NCBI RefSeq assembly: GCF_014200305.1
Contig: NZ_JACHBL010000001.1
Location: 1,984,001 to 2,048,000, forward strand
DNA length: 64,000 bases
Direction: 5' to 3'
DNA from: Neomicrococcus lactis
GTDB taxonomy: Bacteria > Actinomycetota > Actinomycetes > Actinomycetales > Micrococcaceae
Part shown: piece after piece, positions 44,476 through 60,623 of the stretch
Position numbering within the stretch: position 1 is the stretch's first letter
Layout of the letters: each line of letters opens with the position of its first letter
Program-made: the position numbers and the translations under genes
Notes under the pieces: generated by a model
What the model was told of the DNA's origin: nothing
The model's database searches: none
What the model saw: only the letters and a program-made list of their open reading frames with translations

Positions 44476-45471
44476 GTGGACACCTCAATCCTCACTCAAG
44501 CGCACGAACGCATCAATGGTTGGTTCGCCGCCTCGGCCCGCGACCTCCCATGGCGCCGGCCCGATGCCACCCCCTGGGGCATTATGGTCAGCGAATTCAT
44601 GCTCCAACAAACGCCCGTGGTTCGCGTGCTGCCCGTGTGGCACGAGTGGATGCGCCGCTGGCCCACCCCCGCCCTACTCGCCGCCGAACCGTCCGGCGAG
44701 GCCGTCCGCGCGTGGGGCCGGCTGGGTTACCCACGGCGAGCGCTGCGTTTGCACGCTGCGGCCCAGAAAATAGTCGAAGAGTACGACGGCGCCGTCCCCG
44801 GCTCCCCCGAAGCCCTCCTGTCCCTGCCGGGCATTGGGGGTTATACGGCTGCCGCGATTTCCTCTTTTGCCTTCCGGATTCCGGAAGTGGTGGTGGATAC
44901 GAACATTCGCCGCGTCCACGCGCGGCTGTTTACCGGAAATGCTTTGCCGGAACCGTCGTTGACTGCCGCCGAGAATGCTTTGGCCGCCGAGGTCATGCCT
45001 GCTGAGGTGACTGAGGCGAACACGTGGAACGCCGCGGTCATGGAGCTTGGGGCAGTAGTGTGCACGGCGCGATCACCCAAGTGCGCCGACTGCCCAGTGC
45101 TAGACCTCTGCGCATGGGTGGCCGCCGGTAAGCCCGAACCGCACTACGTCCCGAAGGGCCAATCGTGGCATGGGACGGATCGTCAGGTGCGCGGAGCCAT
45201 CATGGGCGTACTTCGAGTGGTCTCTGCGCCAGTGCCGCGCATGGATTTAGTGATGTCAGCGGATGCCACTCCCCCAGCCCCGCCGGCTCCACAAGATTCC
45301 GGCTCCGGCACTTCGACCGTTTCAGATCTTTCCGCCCAGCAAGTCAACGATGCTTGGACACTGCTGTCTTCGCTCACCGCCGATAAAGAGCAACGCGAAA
45401 AGTGCCTCAATGGGCTTCTCGCTGATGGGCTCGCAGTGGAGACGGCGGCTGGCGTGAGTCTGCAGAGTTAG
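44476..45471 (+). CDS. mutY: A/G-specific adenine glycosylase
   Basis: About 331 residues. Removes adenine mispaired with 8-oxoguanine. Visible: SEFMLQQTPVVRVLP (catalytic Glu in the E-x-MLQQT motif), helix-hairpin-helix LPGIGGYTAAAISSFAF, catalytic Asp in VVVDTNIRRVHARLF, and [4Fe-4S] ligands C-x6-C-x2-C-x5-C in CTARSPKCADCPVLDLC. The C-terminal NUDT-like domain is shorter than in E. coli MutY. GTG 44476 (AAGGAA upstream) is preferred; ATG 44455 is possible. Confidence 0.93.
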   Translation: MDTSILTQAHERINGWFAASARDLPWRRPDATPWGIMVSEFMLQQTPVVRVLPVWHEWMRRWPTPALLAAEPSGEAVRAWGRLGYPRRALRLHAAAQKIVEEYDGAVPGSPEALLSLPGIGGYTAAAISSFAFRIPEVVVDTNIRRVHARLFTGNALPEPSLTAAENALAAEVMPAEVTEANTWNAAVMELGAVVCTARSPKCADCPVLDLCAWVAAGKPEPHYVPKGQSWHGTDRQVRGAIMGVLRVVSAPVPRMDLVMSADATPPAPPAPQDSGSGTSTVSDLSAQQVNDAWTLLSSLTADKEQREKCLNGLLADGLAVETAAGVSLQS

Positions 45472-45506
45472 AGCTTTGGTCGCTGGAACTTAGGACGTTA
45501 AAAAAC

Positions 45507-45538
45507 GTGATGACCCCGGGTTTCCCCGGAGCCATCAC
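45507..45538 (-). terminator. Terminator of the small acidic protein gene
   Basis: GTGATG / CATCAC stem with a GC-rich interior (CCCCGGG ... CCCCGG). On the minus strand it is followed by GTTTTTTAACG, a U-tract. Confidence 0.65.
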
Positions 45539-45566
45539 ATTGATTGAAAACTAGTCAGAAAACTAC

Positions 45567-45821
45567 TTACTGGTTTTCCTGACCTTCAGCCTGCTCTGCA
45601 GCCTGCTCGTTGACCTGCTGCTCGCCGGTTGGCTGCTCCTGGCCAAGGTGCTCGGTCTGCAAGCCATCGATAAAGTCGTTAGCTGCGCCAGCGTGCTCGC
45701 CCAACTTGTCGGAGTGCTGCTCCTGCAAGCTGTCTGCGCCTTCGTTGATCTTGTCGCCGTGTTCATTCTTGAGGTTGTTCAGCTGTTCGCCGAGTCCACC
45801 GAGGTTATCTCCGAAACCCAT
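45567..45821 (-). CDS. Small acidic hydrophilic protein (MT0933-antitoxin-like)
   Basis: 84 residues, no hydrophobic core, rich in Glu, Gln, Asp and Gly. It begins MGFGDNLGGLGEQLNNLKNE and has a repeated pattern (HGDKINEGADSLQEQ, HSDKLGEHAGAANDF) like the MT0933/Rv0909 antitoxin family (K-x-ADK-x-GD), which also resembles CsbD-type stress proteins. No toxin gene is adjacent. AAAGAGG lies 7 bases before the ATG. A 7-bp perfect palindrome (45853-45870) sits 32 bp upstream. Confidence 0.65.
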   Translation of the reverse strand: MGFGDNLGGLGEQLNNLKNEHGDKINEGADSLQEQHSDKLGEHAGAANDFIDGLQTEHLGQEQPTGEQQVNEQAAEQAEGQENQ

Positions 45822-45852
45822 GTGATTGCCTCTTTCCTGGTTGTTCAGTATC

Positions 45853-45870
45853 TCGCAAGGGAACTTGCGA
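45853..45870. promoter_or_regulatory. Palindrome upstream of small acidic protein gene
   Basis: Perfect inverted repeat TCGCAAG-GGAA-CTTGCGA, about 32 bp upstream of the start codon. It could be an operator or a leader hairpin. Confidence 0.4.
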
Positions 45871-46068
45871 AATTTCCTTCACAGCGTGAGCCTTTTCGGC
45901 CTTGCTTATCCCCACGGTAGGCACGATCAACTAGAGAAGTCCAGCAAATTCCGCCTGAGAGTTTCCTGATTTCACCCATTGCGAACAATGGCGAATGCGC
46001 AATTTCAGAGATTTGAAATCAAAAAACAACCATGTAATTCAATTACTTGAGACTGTGGAAGAATCCGT

Positions 46069-46587
46069 TTAGAAGTTCAGGATCATCCTGGTATTACCCA
46101 GCGTATTCTGCTTCACACGGGCCAAGTCGAGGAATTCTGCGACGCCTTCATCGTGGGATCGCAAGAGCTCTTGGAGCACCACAGGGTCCACGGCGGACTG
46201 GTCTTCCATGACCTTGAATCCGTGCCGCTCAAAGAAATCCACTTCAAAAGTCAGGCAGAACACGCGCTTCACACCCAGAGCGCGGGCGTCGTCGATGAGC
46301 CGTTCAAGGAGGGCATGGCCCACACCCTTGCTGCGCACCTCTTGAGTGACCGCGAGAGTGCGTACTTCGGCGATGTCTTCCCACATCACGTGGACAGCTC
46401 CACAACCCAGCAGGTTGCCGTCCTTGCCTACGGCCACGCGGAACTCTTGCAAGGACTCGAAGTAAGCGACAGCTTCCTTCTCCAACAAGATGCGCGATTC
46501 AGCATACGGCTTCACGAGCTGACGGATTCCTGAGACATCAGCAGTGGTGGCTCGGCGAATCTCGAAGTCTGTAGACATGGGTTTCAT
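46069..46587 (-). CDS. argA: Amino-acid (glutamate) N-acetyltransferase, actinobacterial ArgA type
   Basis: 172 residues, single GNAT domain. It closely follows the mycobacterial Rv2747 pattern: TADVSGIRQLVKPYAESRIL LEKE, GCGAVHVMWEDIAEVRTLAV, the acetyl-CoA loop QEVRSKGVGHALLERL, VFCLTFEVDFFERHGFKVME, and GVAEFLDLARVKQNTLGNTR at the C-terminus. It makes N-acetylglutamate for arginine synthesis. ATG 46587 has AGAG about 8 bases upstream; ATG 46578 is also possible. Confidence 0.87.
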   Translation of the reverse strand: MKPMSTDFEIRRATTADVSGIRQLVKPYAESRILLEKEAVAYFESLQEFRVAVGKDGNLLGCGAVHVMWEDIAEVRTLAVTQEVRSKGVGHALLERLIDDARALGVKRVFCLTFEVDFFERHGFKVMEDQSAVDPVVLQELLRSHDEGVAEFLDLARVKQNTLGNTRMILNF

Positions 46588-46701
46588 CTTAGGTTCTCTA
46601 GTACTTTGACGTTAATTCGGTGAGGTTGATTCAGCACATCGCGGCAGCGCTTAGCCGTCGTGCTCTAAACCGTCCTGCTTTAAAGGCGTGCCCTAAAACA
46701 A

Positions 46702-46742
46702 GTAAGGACCCCCGCCGCTTTTCAGCTAACGGAGGTCCTTAC
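46702..46742 (-). terminator. Terminator of clpC
   Basis: Stem GTAAGGACC / GGTCCTTAC (extended inward), 14 bp past the clpC stop. On the minus strand TTGTTTTAGG follows. Confidence 0.75.
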
Positions 46743-46755
46743 CAACTAAACGAGA

Positions 46756-49269
<2,514 letters not shown>

Positions 49270-49364
49270 GAGAACACTCCTCGCTAACGCTTGGATTCGA
49301 TGCTACGCATCTTCGCCGCGCTTGTGGGGAATGTTCGCCACGGGGATAACGTCCCCAGACACAA

Positions 49365-49402
49365 AACTGGTGCCCCACCTCTAAAGACGTGAGACACCAG
49401 TT
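49365..49402 (-). terminator. Terminator of lsr2
   Basis: AACTGGTG / CACCAGTT stem with a large inner loop; TTTTGTGTC follows on the minus strand. It lies 29 bp beyond the lsr2 stop. Confidence 0.5.
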
Positions 49403-49430
49403 ATGAAAGAAATACGGCGAGAAACCTCTA

Positions 49431-49727
49431 CTACGAGTTTTCCTTGCGGTAAGCGTCAATCAGCTCTTGCTGCAAGCGACCACGCTTGTTCACTTCGTAG
49501 CCCTTGCCGCGAGCCCACGCACGGATTTCCGATGCGTCCTCCGCAGAGTGCGCACGCGTACGACGAGCCACCTTGATGTACTTCTCTAGGACCTTCTTGA
49601 GCTCCGCGCGGTTCGTTGCGTTGAGGTCAATTTCGTAGTGAATGCCGTTCAGCCCAAAATGAACCGTCTCGGCATTCTGCGTACCGTCGAGGTCATCGAC
49701 GAGGCGAATTTCAACCTTGCGTGCCAT
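49431..49727 (-). CDS. lsr2: Nucleoid-associated protein Lsr2
   Basis: 98 residues. H-NS-like xenogeneic silencer that bridges AT-rich DNA. N-terminal dimerisation part MARKVEIRLVDDLDGTQNAE, HYEIDLNATNRAELKKVLEK; C-terminal DNA-binding part EIRAWARGKGYEVNKRGRLQ with the RGR AT-hook-like minor-groove motif. GGAAGG lies 8 bases before ATG. Position next to clpC and lysS is standard in actinobacteria. Confidence 0.96.
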   Translation of the reverse strand: MARKVEIRLVDDLDGTQNAETVHFGLNGIHYEIDLNATNRAELKKVLEKYIKVARRTRAHSAEDASEIRAWARGKGYEVNKRGRLQQELIDAYRKENS

Positions 49728-49912
49728 TCGGATTACCTTCCACCCAAGAATTTATTGTCAGAAATTCGGATGAACCATTTATTTGCTCCGTGAACAGCAT
49801 CGACCCCCGAGTCGAGTTTATTCATCCGATCCGAAGGGAAGTCTACGCCGATAAGCTATGTTTGTCGCTAGTTTTTGAAATATTTACTATTCATTCCCAC
49901 TAAAAACTATCG

Positions 49913-50137
49913 CTATTCGTTGTTTGCCTTGTCAGAGGAATTCGAAGTTGTATCTTCACGTTTCTCTTCGGTGCTTTTGGCCGAATTAGCCGTAGGCGCT
50001 GAATTGATGCCGTGTTCTTCGAAAACTTCTGCCTGAGCTTCACGTTCATTTCGATCCGCATTGAATAATGCGCGAATAACGAAAAAGAAAATGATGGCAA
50101 CAACAACTGTTGGCAACAGAACTTCTACGTATTCCAC
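49913..50137 (-). CDS. Small membrane protein downstream of lysS
   Basis: 74 residues. One N-terminal helix (VEVLLPTVVVAIIFFFVIRA) followed by a charged, Ser/Asn/Glu-rich tail of about 45 residues. GTG start two bases after the lysS stop, so it is translationally coupled to lysS. No family recognised. Its composition (A+T-rich) is lower in G+C than its neighbours. Confidence 0.7.
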   Translation of the reverse strand: MEYVEVLLPTVVVAIIFFFVIRALFNADRNEREAQAEVFEEHGINSAPTANSAKSTEEKREDTTSNSSDKANNE

Positions 50138-50139
50138 GA

Positions 50140-51663
50140 TTAGGCCTCAGGCTTCAAGAGCGGGAAGAGAATAGTCTCGCGAATACCCGCTCCGGTGAAC
50201 AACATGACCAAACGGTCAACACCCAGTCCGATGCCGCCCATTGGTGGGGCACCGTACTCGAGCGCACGGAGGAAGTCCTCGTCCAGCTGCATGGCTTCGT
50301 CGTCGCCACCAGCGGCAAGTCGAGACTGCTCGGTCAAGCGCTCACGCTGAATGACCGGGTCAATGAGCTCGGAGAACGCGGTACCGCGTTCCATGCCGCC
50401 AATGATCAAGTCCCAGGCTTCGATAAGGCCCGGCTCGGAGCGGTGCTGACGTGCCAACGGCTGAGCTGCCGGCGGGTAGTCGTACACGAAGGTTGGGTTC
50501 AGCAGGGTCGGTTCCACGATCTCACCGAAGAGCTCGATAACAACCTTTTCAGCACCCCACGATGGCTGCAGCTTCACTTCGTGCTTTTCAGCAATTTCAA
50601 GAAGCGTGGACAGCGGCGTTTCCGGAGTGATTTCCACGCCAACGGCCTCAGAAAGTCCCGGGTAGACACCCAACCAGCGCCATTCGCCGTCGAGGTCAAT
50701 AACGCCCTTGTCCGTCTCAATCTGACGGCCGGCGCCCACAGCGTCAGCTGCCGCAAGGATGACTTCCTTCAAACGATCAGCCATCACAAACTGATCTGCG
50801 TATGCTTCGTAGCACTCGAGCATCGTGAACTCTGGCGAGTGCGTGGAGTCCACACCTTCGTTGCGGAAGATGCGGCCAATTTCGTACACGCGGTCAACGC
50901 CACCCACCACAGCGCGCTTCAAGTAGAGCTCGAGAGCAATACGCAAAGTCATCGGCTGGTCGAATGCGTTCAAGTGGGTGTGGAACGGACGCGCTGCAGC
51001 GCCACCGTGCACCAACTGAAGCATGGGGGTCTCGGTCTCCACGTACTCGTGGCTCTCGAGCGTCTGGCGGATCGCACGAACAATCGCGGCACGTTTATAG
51101 ATCATCTCGCGCGCTTCATCACGCACAATGAGGTCCGCGTAGCGCTGACGCACGCGGGTCTCTTCGTTCAAGTCAGCATGCAACACAGGCAACGGACGAA
51201 GCGCCTTGGACGCCATCATCCAGGACTGCGCCATGATGGACAGCTCGCCACGGCGCGAAGAAATGACGCGACCCGTGATCGAAACGTGGTCGCCCAAGTC
51301 AACGAGGTGCTTCCACTCGGCGAGGGACTCTTCGCCCACTTCAGCCAAAGACAGCATGACCTGCAGGCGCACGCCTTCGCCGCGAGTGCCGCCCTCTTGC
51401 AAGGTGGCAAAGCACAGCTTTCCGGTGTTGCGCATGAACACGATTCGTCCCGCGACGGAGACAACCTCCTGCGTCTCTTCGCCGGCCTCGAGATGCGCGT
51501 ACTTAGTGCGAACCTCGGTCAACGAATGAGTGCGAGGCACACAAACGGGGTAGGCCTCGCGGCCCGAGTTAAGCAGTTCCTCGCGTTTCGCCGAGCGCAC
51601 AGCTCGCTGATCATTCATGTTGATCGTGGAATTTGCGGGGGCGTTAGAATCTTCGGCAGTCAC
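50140..51663 (-). CDS. lysS: Lysyl-tRNA synthetase, class II
   Basis: 507 residues. N-terminal OB fold (VVSVAGRIVFMRNTGKLCFA), then the class II core: motif 2 region YEIGRIFRNEGVDSTHSPEF and TMLECYEAYAD, motif 3 GIGLGVDRLVMLFTGAGIRE. It charges tRNA-Lys. Single lysS, as in most actinobacteria. Downstream neighbours are the small membrane protein, lsr2 and clpC. Confidence 0.96.
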   Translation of the reverse strand: MTAEDSNAPANSTINMNDQRAVRSAKREELLNSGREAYPVCVPRTHSLTEVRTKYAHLEAGEETQEVVSVAGRIVFMRNTGKLCFATLQEGGTRGEGVRLQVMLSLAEVGEESLAEWKHLVDLGDHVSITGRVISSRRGELSIMAQSWMMASKALRPLPVLHADLNEETRVRQRYADLIVRDEAREMIYKRAAIVRAIRQTLESHEYVETETPMLQLVHGGAAARPFHTHLNAFDQPMTLRIALELYLKRAVVGGVDRVYEIGRIFRNEGVDSTHSPEFTMLECYEAYADQFVMADRLKEVILAAADAVGAGRQIETDKGVIDLDGEWRWLGVYPGLSEAVGVEITPETPLSTLLEIAEKHEVKLQPSWGAEKVVIELFGEIVEPTLLNPTFVYDYPPAAQPLARQHRSEPGLIEAWDLIIGGMERGTAFSELIDPVIQRERLTEQSRLAAGGDDEAMQLDEDFLRALEYGAPPMGGIGLGVDRLVMLFTGAGIRETILFPLLKPEA

Positions 51664-51731
51664 AATTAGCCATTCTACCGGTCTTCAGTTGCTCATATCC
51701 CCGAAACGTGAGTGATCTCTACGGCGTATCG

Positions 51732-53663
51732 CTACCAGATGACTACGCGGTCCGCCGGATCAAGCCACATACCGTCACCCGGTTGCGTCTGGTAGGCAGC
51801 GTGGAAGGCGTTGAGATTCTTCACGATCTGGTTGCAACGGAACTCATTCGGCGAATGCGGATCCGTCTTCAAACGGGTCAGCAACGTTTCCGAGCGCGTG
51901 ATCGAGCGCCAGCTTTCGGCCCAGGCTGCAAAGAATCGTTGGTCGCCAGTGCGACCCTCGATCACTTCGTCCTCAGCCTTGCCTTCGCGTTGCAGCTCCA
52001 TCTTGTACGCCTTGTACGCGATGCCCAAGCCACCAAGGTCACCAATGTTCTCACCCAAAGTGAGTTTGCCGTTGACCTTATTGCCCGGAGTCTCCGGCGG
52101 CTCAAGCTCATCAAACTGAGCAACGAGCTTCGCCGTCAGAGCTTCAAAAGCGTCGCGATCGTCCTGCGTCCACCAGTTGTTGAGCTGGCCAGTGCCATCA
52201 AACTGCGAACCCTGGTCATCGAACCCGTGCCCGATTTCATGGCCAATCACAGCACCGATCGAACCGAAGTTGGACGCTATGTCACGCTCGGCATCGAAGA
52301 ACGGCAACTGCAAAATAGCTGCTGGGAACGCGATTTCATTGAGCAACGGATGGTAGTAAGCGTTGACGGTCTGCGGGAACATGAACCACAGCTCGCGGTC
52401 CACGCCGTCGTCAATTTTCTGCAGTTCGCGCTTGAACTCGAATTCGTTCACGGCGGCCGCGTTCTGAATAACGTCAGTTGGCGTCGTCTCAAGGCTCGAG
52501 TAATCGATCCACTGATCGGGGTAACCAATCTTCGTGCGGAAAGACCCGAGCTTCTCCAAAGCCTTCGCCCGCGTCTCATCCGTCATCCATGGCAATTGCT
52601 GGATCGATTCACGGTACGCATCCACCAGGCGAGCAACGAGCTCCTCCATCTTCGCCTTATTAGTAGGCGGGAAATGCTTGGCAACGTAGAGCTGACCAAC
52701 ATCCTCACCGACGCCACCTTCGACGAATGCCACCCCGCGCTTCCAGCGTTCCTTCTGCTGTTCCACGCCGGCAAGCTTCTTCTGATAAAACTCGAATGCC
52801 TCCGTCACGAACTCCGAGGACAAATACGGCGCAAACGAACGCACCACCTGCACAGCAAGCCACGACTTCCACTCGCTGAGCGGCCGCTCGTAGGCCTCCT
52901 TCTCAACACCCTCCAAGAAACTTGGCTGCCACACATTCACTTCGGCGTAGTACTTGGGCTCAATTCCCGCGCCCTTCAACCAGTTCTCGAGCAGCGGGTG
53001 CCGCGCAAAAAGCTCCTCCGCGGACATGAGGTTGTAGCGCGCCTGGGCATCGCGGGATTTCACGCGGTCCCAGTGATGGCTTGCGAGAGCAGTCTCCAGT
53101 ACGACGGCGCCGCTCGCCGCCGCTTCATCGTCAATTCCCGCGAGGCTCAAGAAGCGAACGAGGTGCTCTTGGTACTGCTGCTTGAGCTCTGCGAACTGCT
53201 CTTCGCGGTAGTACGACTCATCTGGCAGGCCCAGTCCGGACTGCAAAAAGGTCAAGAGATTCCGGTCCGGCCGCCCTGGATCATTACCAGCGCCCACTCC
53301 ATAAAGTCCGCTGATGCCTTCTCGTTGGAATCGACCCAGCAAAGTAAAGAATTCAGTAACGTTTTCAACGCGCTCAATGTCCTCGAGGTAGCCCTTGATC
53401 GGCACAGCTCCACGCTTTTCAATGCTCGCTTCATCCATGAAGGAGGCAAAGAGTTCGGCAATGCGCTGAGACTTGGGGTCCTGCGAGGCGGGCTGCGCCG
53501 TCGTAGTTTCCTGAATAATTTCGTGAACGTTCGACTCTGCCTTTTCACGAAGCGCTTCGAAAGATCCGAAACTTCCCCTGTCAGCGGGAATCGATGCAGA
53601 CGCTATCCACTCGCCATTGAAGTGGCGGTACAAATCATCCTGGGGGCGTTTCGTTTCAGACAT
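51732..53663 (-). CDS. M13 family zinc metallopeptidase (PepO-like)
   Basis: 643 residues, neprilysin type. The zinc site HEIGH lies near 474 in VIGHEIGHGFDDQGSQFDGT; the third ligand Glu and Asp in LGENIGDLGGLGIAYKAY; substrate-binding NAYYHPLLNEIAFPAAILQL. No signal peptide or N-terminal helix is visible (MSETKRPQDDLYRHFNGEWI), so it is likely cytoplasmic, as in many actinobacterial members. Ends with the typical W near the C-terminus (RVVIW). Confidence 0.93.
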   Translation of the reverse strand: MSETKRPQDDLYRHFNGEWIASASIPADRGSFGSFEALREKAESNVHEIIQETTTAQPASQDPKSQRIAELFASFMDEASIEKRGAVPIKGYLEDIERVENVTEFFTLLGRFQREGISGLYGVGAGNDPGRPDRNLLTFLQSGLGLPDESYYREEQFAELKQQYQEHLVRFLSLAGIDDEAAASGAVVLETALASHHWDRVKSRDAQARYNLMSAEELFARHPLLENWLKGAGIEPKYYAEVNVWQPSFLEGVEKEAYERPLSEWKSWLAVQVVRSFAPYLSSEFVTEAFEFYQKKLAGVEQQKERWKRGVAFVEGGVGEDVGQLYVAKHFPPTNKAKMEELVARLVDAYRESIQQLPWMTDETRAKALEKLGSFRTKIGYPDQWIDYSSLETTPTDVIQNAAAVNEFEFKRELQKIDDGVDRELWFMFPQTVNAYYHPLLNEIAFPAAILQLPFFDAERDIASNFGSIGAVIGHEIGHGFDDQGSQFDGTGQLNNWWTQDDRDAFEALTAKLVAQFDELEPPETPGNKVNGKLTLGENIGDLGGLGIAYKAYKMELQREGKAEDEVIEGRTGDQRFFAAWAESWRSITRSETLLTRLKTDPHSPNEFRCNQIVKNLNAFHAAYQTQPGDGMWLDPADRVVIW

Positions 53664-53882
53664 GATTCCAGCCTAGAAGTTGCCAAGGACACATGGAAAA
53701 TTTCGCGACGAATATTCGCTCTCGGCGTTCGATCACACTGCGCGATACGTGGATCTTCTTGAGTCCGTGACCTTTTCGAAACACCTGCGACTTATTTCAC
53801 TAAGATTGAATAACAGCTATTGCTTGTGCATTGCGATGAGCGCACCATGAATTGTCACCACCCCTCAAGAAAGGCAATACTC

Positions 53883-54431
53883 ATGAAGAAGTTGCTCACC
53901 GCCATTGCTGGTGCGGCAATGGCAGCCACCACTTTAGTTGCGGTTCCAACGAGTGCCACTGCGGCACCGTATTGTGGACTAGTTTGGGGATCGCTCGCCG
54001 AGCGCTCCACTTTTGTCAGCACTACGGCTACTGTCCGAAACGTTCGGGCCGGCCAACACACTTGCTACGACCGTCTGGTTATCGATCTGCGGGGAAACTT
54101 GCGCGGCTATGACGTTCGCTACGTCACCGCTGTCTATACCGAAGGTCAGGGACTACGAGTTCCACTACTCGGAGCTGCGGACCTACGCATCATCGTCAAT
54201 GCACCTTCGTACAACATCAATACCGGTGCATCAACGTATAGCCCAAGCAATCGAAACAACATCGTCAACGTTGCCGGCTACCGGACCTTCCGTCAGGCAG
54301 CATTCCTTGGAAGCTTCGAAGGTCAGAGCAGCTTTGGCCTTGGTGTTCGGGCTCGGTTGCCATTCCGTACGTTCCTTCTGAAGGATGCGACGACGACCAG
54401 GCTGGTGATCGATGTCGCTCACCGTTGGTAG
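53883..54431 (+). CDS. Secreted AMIN-like domain protein
   Basis: 182 residues. Signal peptide MKKLLTAIAGAAMAATTLVA with cleavage near ATA-APY. The mature part has VRAGQHTCYDRLVIDLRGNL, RVPLLGAADLRIIVNAPSYN, SFGLGVRARLPFRTFLLKD and TTRLVIDVAHRW, the AMIN-like pattern known from actinobacterial secreted proteins (a beta domain that may bind cell wall). ATG 53883 (AAAGG 8 bases upstream) is chosen over the longer frame. Function unknown. Confidence 0.8.
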   Translation: MKKLLTAIAGAAMAATTLVAVPTSATAAPYCGLVWGSLAERSTFVSTTATVRNVRAGQHTCYDRLVIDLRGNLRGYDVRYVTAVYTEGQGLRVPLLGAADLRIIVNAPSYNINTGASTYSPSNRNNIVNVAGYRTFRQAAFLGSFEGQSSFGLGVRARLPFRTFLLKDATTTRLVIDVAHRW

Positions 54432-54444
54432 GTCGTTAAACCAG

Positions 54445-54476
54445 AAGTTCCGCCATCCATTCGGGTGGCGGAACTT
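54445..54476 (+). terminator. Terminator of the AMIN-like gene
   Basis: AAGTTCCGCCATCC / GGGTGGCGGAACTT, 14 positions with one mismatch, loop of 4. Only a weak T-run follows. Confidence 0.6.
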
Positions 54477-54490
54477 GTCTGTTAAATGTT

Positions 54491-54522
54491 GGAAGACCCG
54501 CACGTCGTTGTGTGGGTCTTCC
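54491..54522. terminator. Terminator after the rRNA operon (bidirectional)
   Basis: GGAAGACCCGCAC / GTGTGGGTCTTCC hairpin with one mismatch. It lies just beyond the 5S 3' end on the minus strand and has CCTTTTAAGG on the plus side. Confidence 0.7.
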
Positions 54523-54534
54523 TTTTAAGGGTTG

Positions 54535-54651
54535 TCCGGCGGTGTCCTACTCTCCCACACCCTCCCGGGTGCAGTACCATTGGCGCTGTGGGTCTTAGCT
54601 TCCGGGTTCGGGATGGGTCCGGGCGTTTCCCCCACGCTATGGCCGCCGTAA
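54535..54651 (-). rRNA. rrf: 5S ribosomal RNA
   Basis: About 117 nt. The minus strand begins TTACGGCGGCCATAGCG and ends near ACACCGCCGGAC, which pair as helix I of 5S; the CCCATCCCGAACCCGGAAG loop is present. Ends are estimated to within a few bases. Confidence 0.93.
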
Positions 54652-54875
54652 CTTTGGCGAACCGGCAACGTCCACAATTGTTGTGGTGTTGGGTTCAAGT
54701 ATTTATTTATGGTTGGTGTCTGCCCCTCTACAACCGCCGGGTTATTTCGTTGGTTGTGGGGGGTGTTTTGTTGTTTCGGTGCTGTATGGTGGACGCGGCA
54801 GTTTCTGCTGTTTTGTTCTTCCCCACTCATAATCAACCAGGCATTGCTGCTTGGTGTGTGGTGGGTGTGTTGTAA

Positions 54876-60027
<5,152 letters not shown>

Positions 60028-60189
60028 AAAAATACAGACACCACCAACACAACACGGGAAAACGCGTTACACGATGGCACCAAATTCAAACCCAGCAATA
60101 AAAAACCCAACAACAAACAACCACAAAAGCAGCCATTCACCATCAGGCAGTTATTACCGATATAAAACAATCGGTATCAACAAACATGA

Positions 60190-60211
60190 CACACTATTGA
60201 GATCTCAAACA
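60190..60211 (-). promoter_or_regulatory. rRNA antitermination boxA
   Basis: Minus strand TGTTTGAGATCTCAATAGTG is close to the actinobacterial boxA sequence TGTTTGAGAACTCAATAGTG, recognised by NusB-S10. Confidence 0.65.
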
Positions 60212-60232
60212 ACAGACACCTACCAAACTTCC

Positions 60233-60252
60233 ATCGAGAACCATTTCTCGAT
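60233..60252 (-). promoter_or_regulatory. rRNA leader boxB-like hairpin
   Basis: Perfect 8-bp stem ATCGAGAA / TTCTCGAT with a 4-base loop, directly upstream of boxA on the minus strand, as in rrn antitermination leaders. Confidence 0.65.
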
Positions 60253-60529
60253 CTCCGCGTTGGCGACTTGAATACTTTACCGCGTGTCGTTCCGGATTTC
60301 CACTCCGTTCGGTGTGGTTTCCGTTACAATCCGCTTTCAATCTTTTTGTCCCAGGGCGCAAAGTGCCCCGGTCCTTTTCGGACTGAATTGTAAAGGGTTC
60401 GGCCGCCCGATTTGACTGGCCTTTCCGGCCTGTCCTCGTCGCGGCGACAAGAGAAAACATTACACGGATTTTGGGCACTTGCAAAATCGGGGGGCTCTTG
60501 CGCCGCTGCTAGCCGAGTCTGCAGCGTCA

Positions 60530-60553
60530 AAAACCCCGAGATTCCGGGGTTTT
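60530..60553. terminator. Bidirectional terminator between rRNA promoters and the NMO gene
   Basis: AAAACCCCG / CGGGGTTTT, perfect 9 bp with a 6-base loop and T-runs on both strands. No gene ends here, so it probably insulates the two divergent units. Confidence 0.65.
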
Positions 60554-60623
60554 CCCAAGTCAGCCATATAGAACCATCCACGAGAAATGCGCACCAAGAG
60601 CGCTTTTCGGCCAGAATTGATTT

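Larger units (their letters stand above)
60028..60623. other. rRNA operon leader/promoter region and divergent intergenic DNA
   Basis: No protein gene is supported. On the minus strand it holds the rRNA leader with boxA (60190-60211) and boxB (60233-60252). A candidate promoter is TGGAAA, 17 bp, TAAAGT (TAAAGT at about 60273-60278). GC-rich hairpins lie upstream. A bidirectional terminator at 60530-60553 separates it from the nitronate monooxygenase gene. Confidence 0.6.

Noticed and set aside
49270-49345. Possible ClgR operator upstream of clpC
   Set aside because: CGC/GCG-containing stretches are present, but none fits the published-type spacing and inner bases.
50110-53762. Long plus-strand open frames (519 and 684 codons) opposite lysS and the M13 peptidase
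   Set aside because: Both are mirror frames of well-supported minus-strand genes with complete catalytic motifs.
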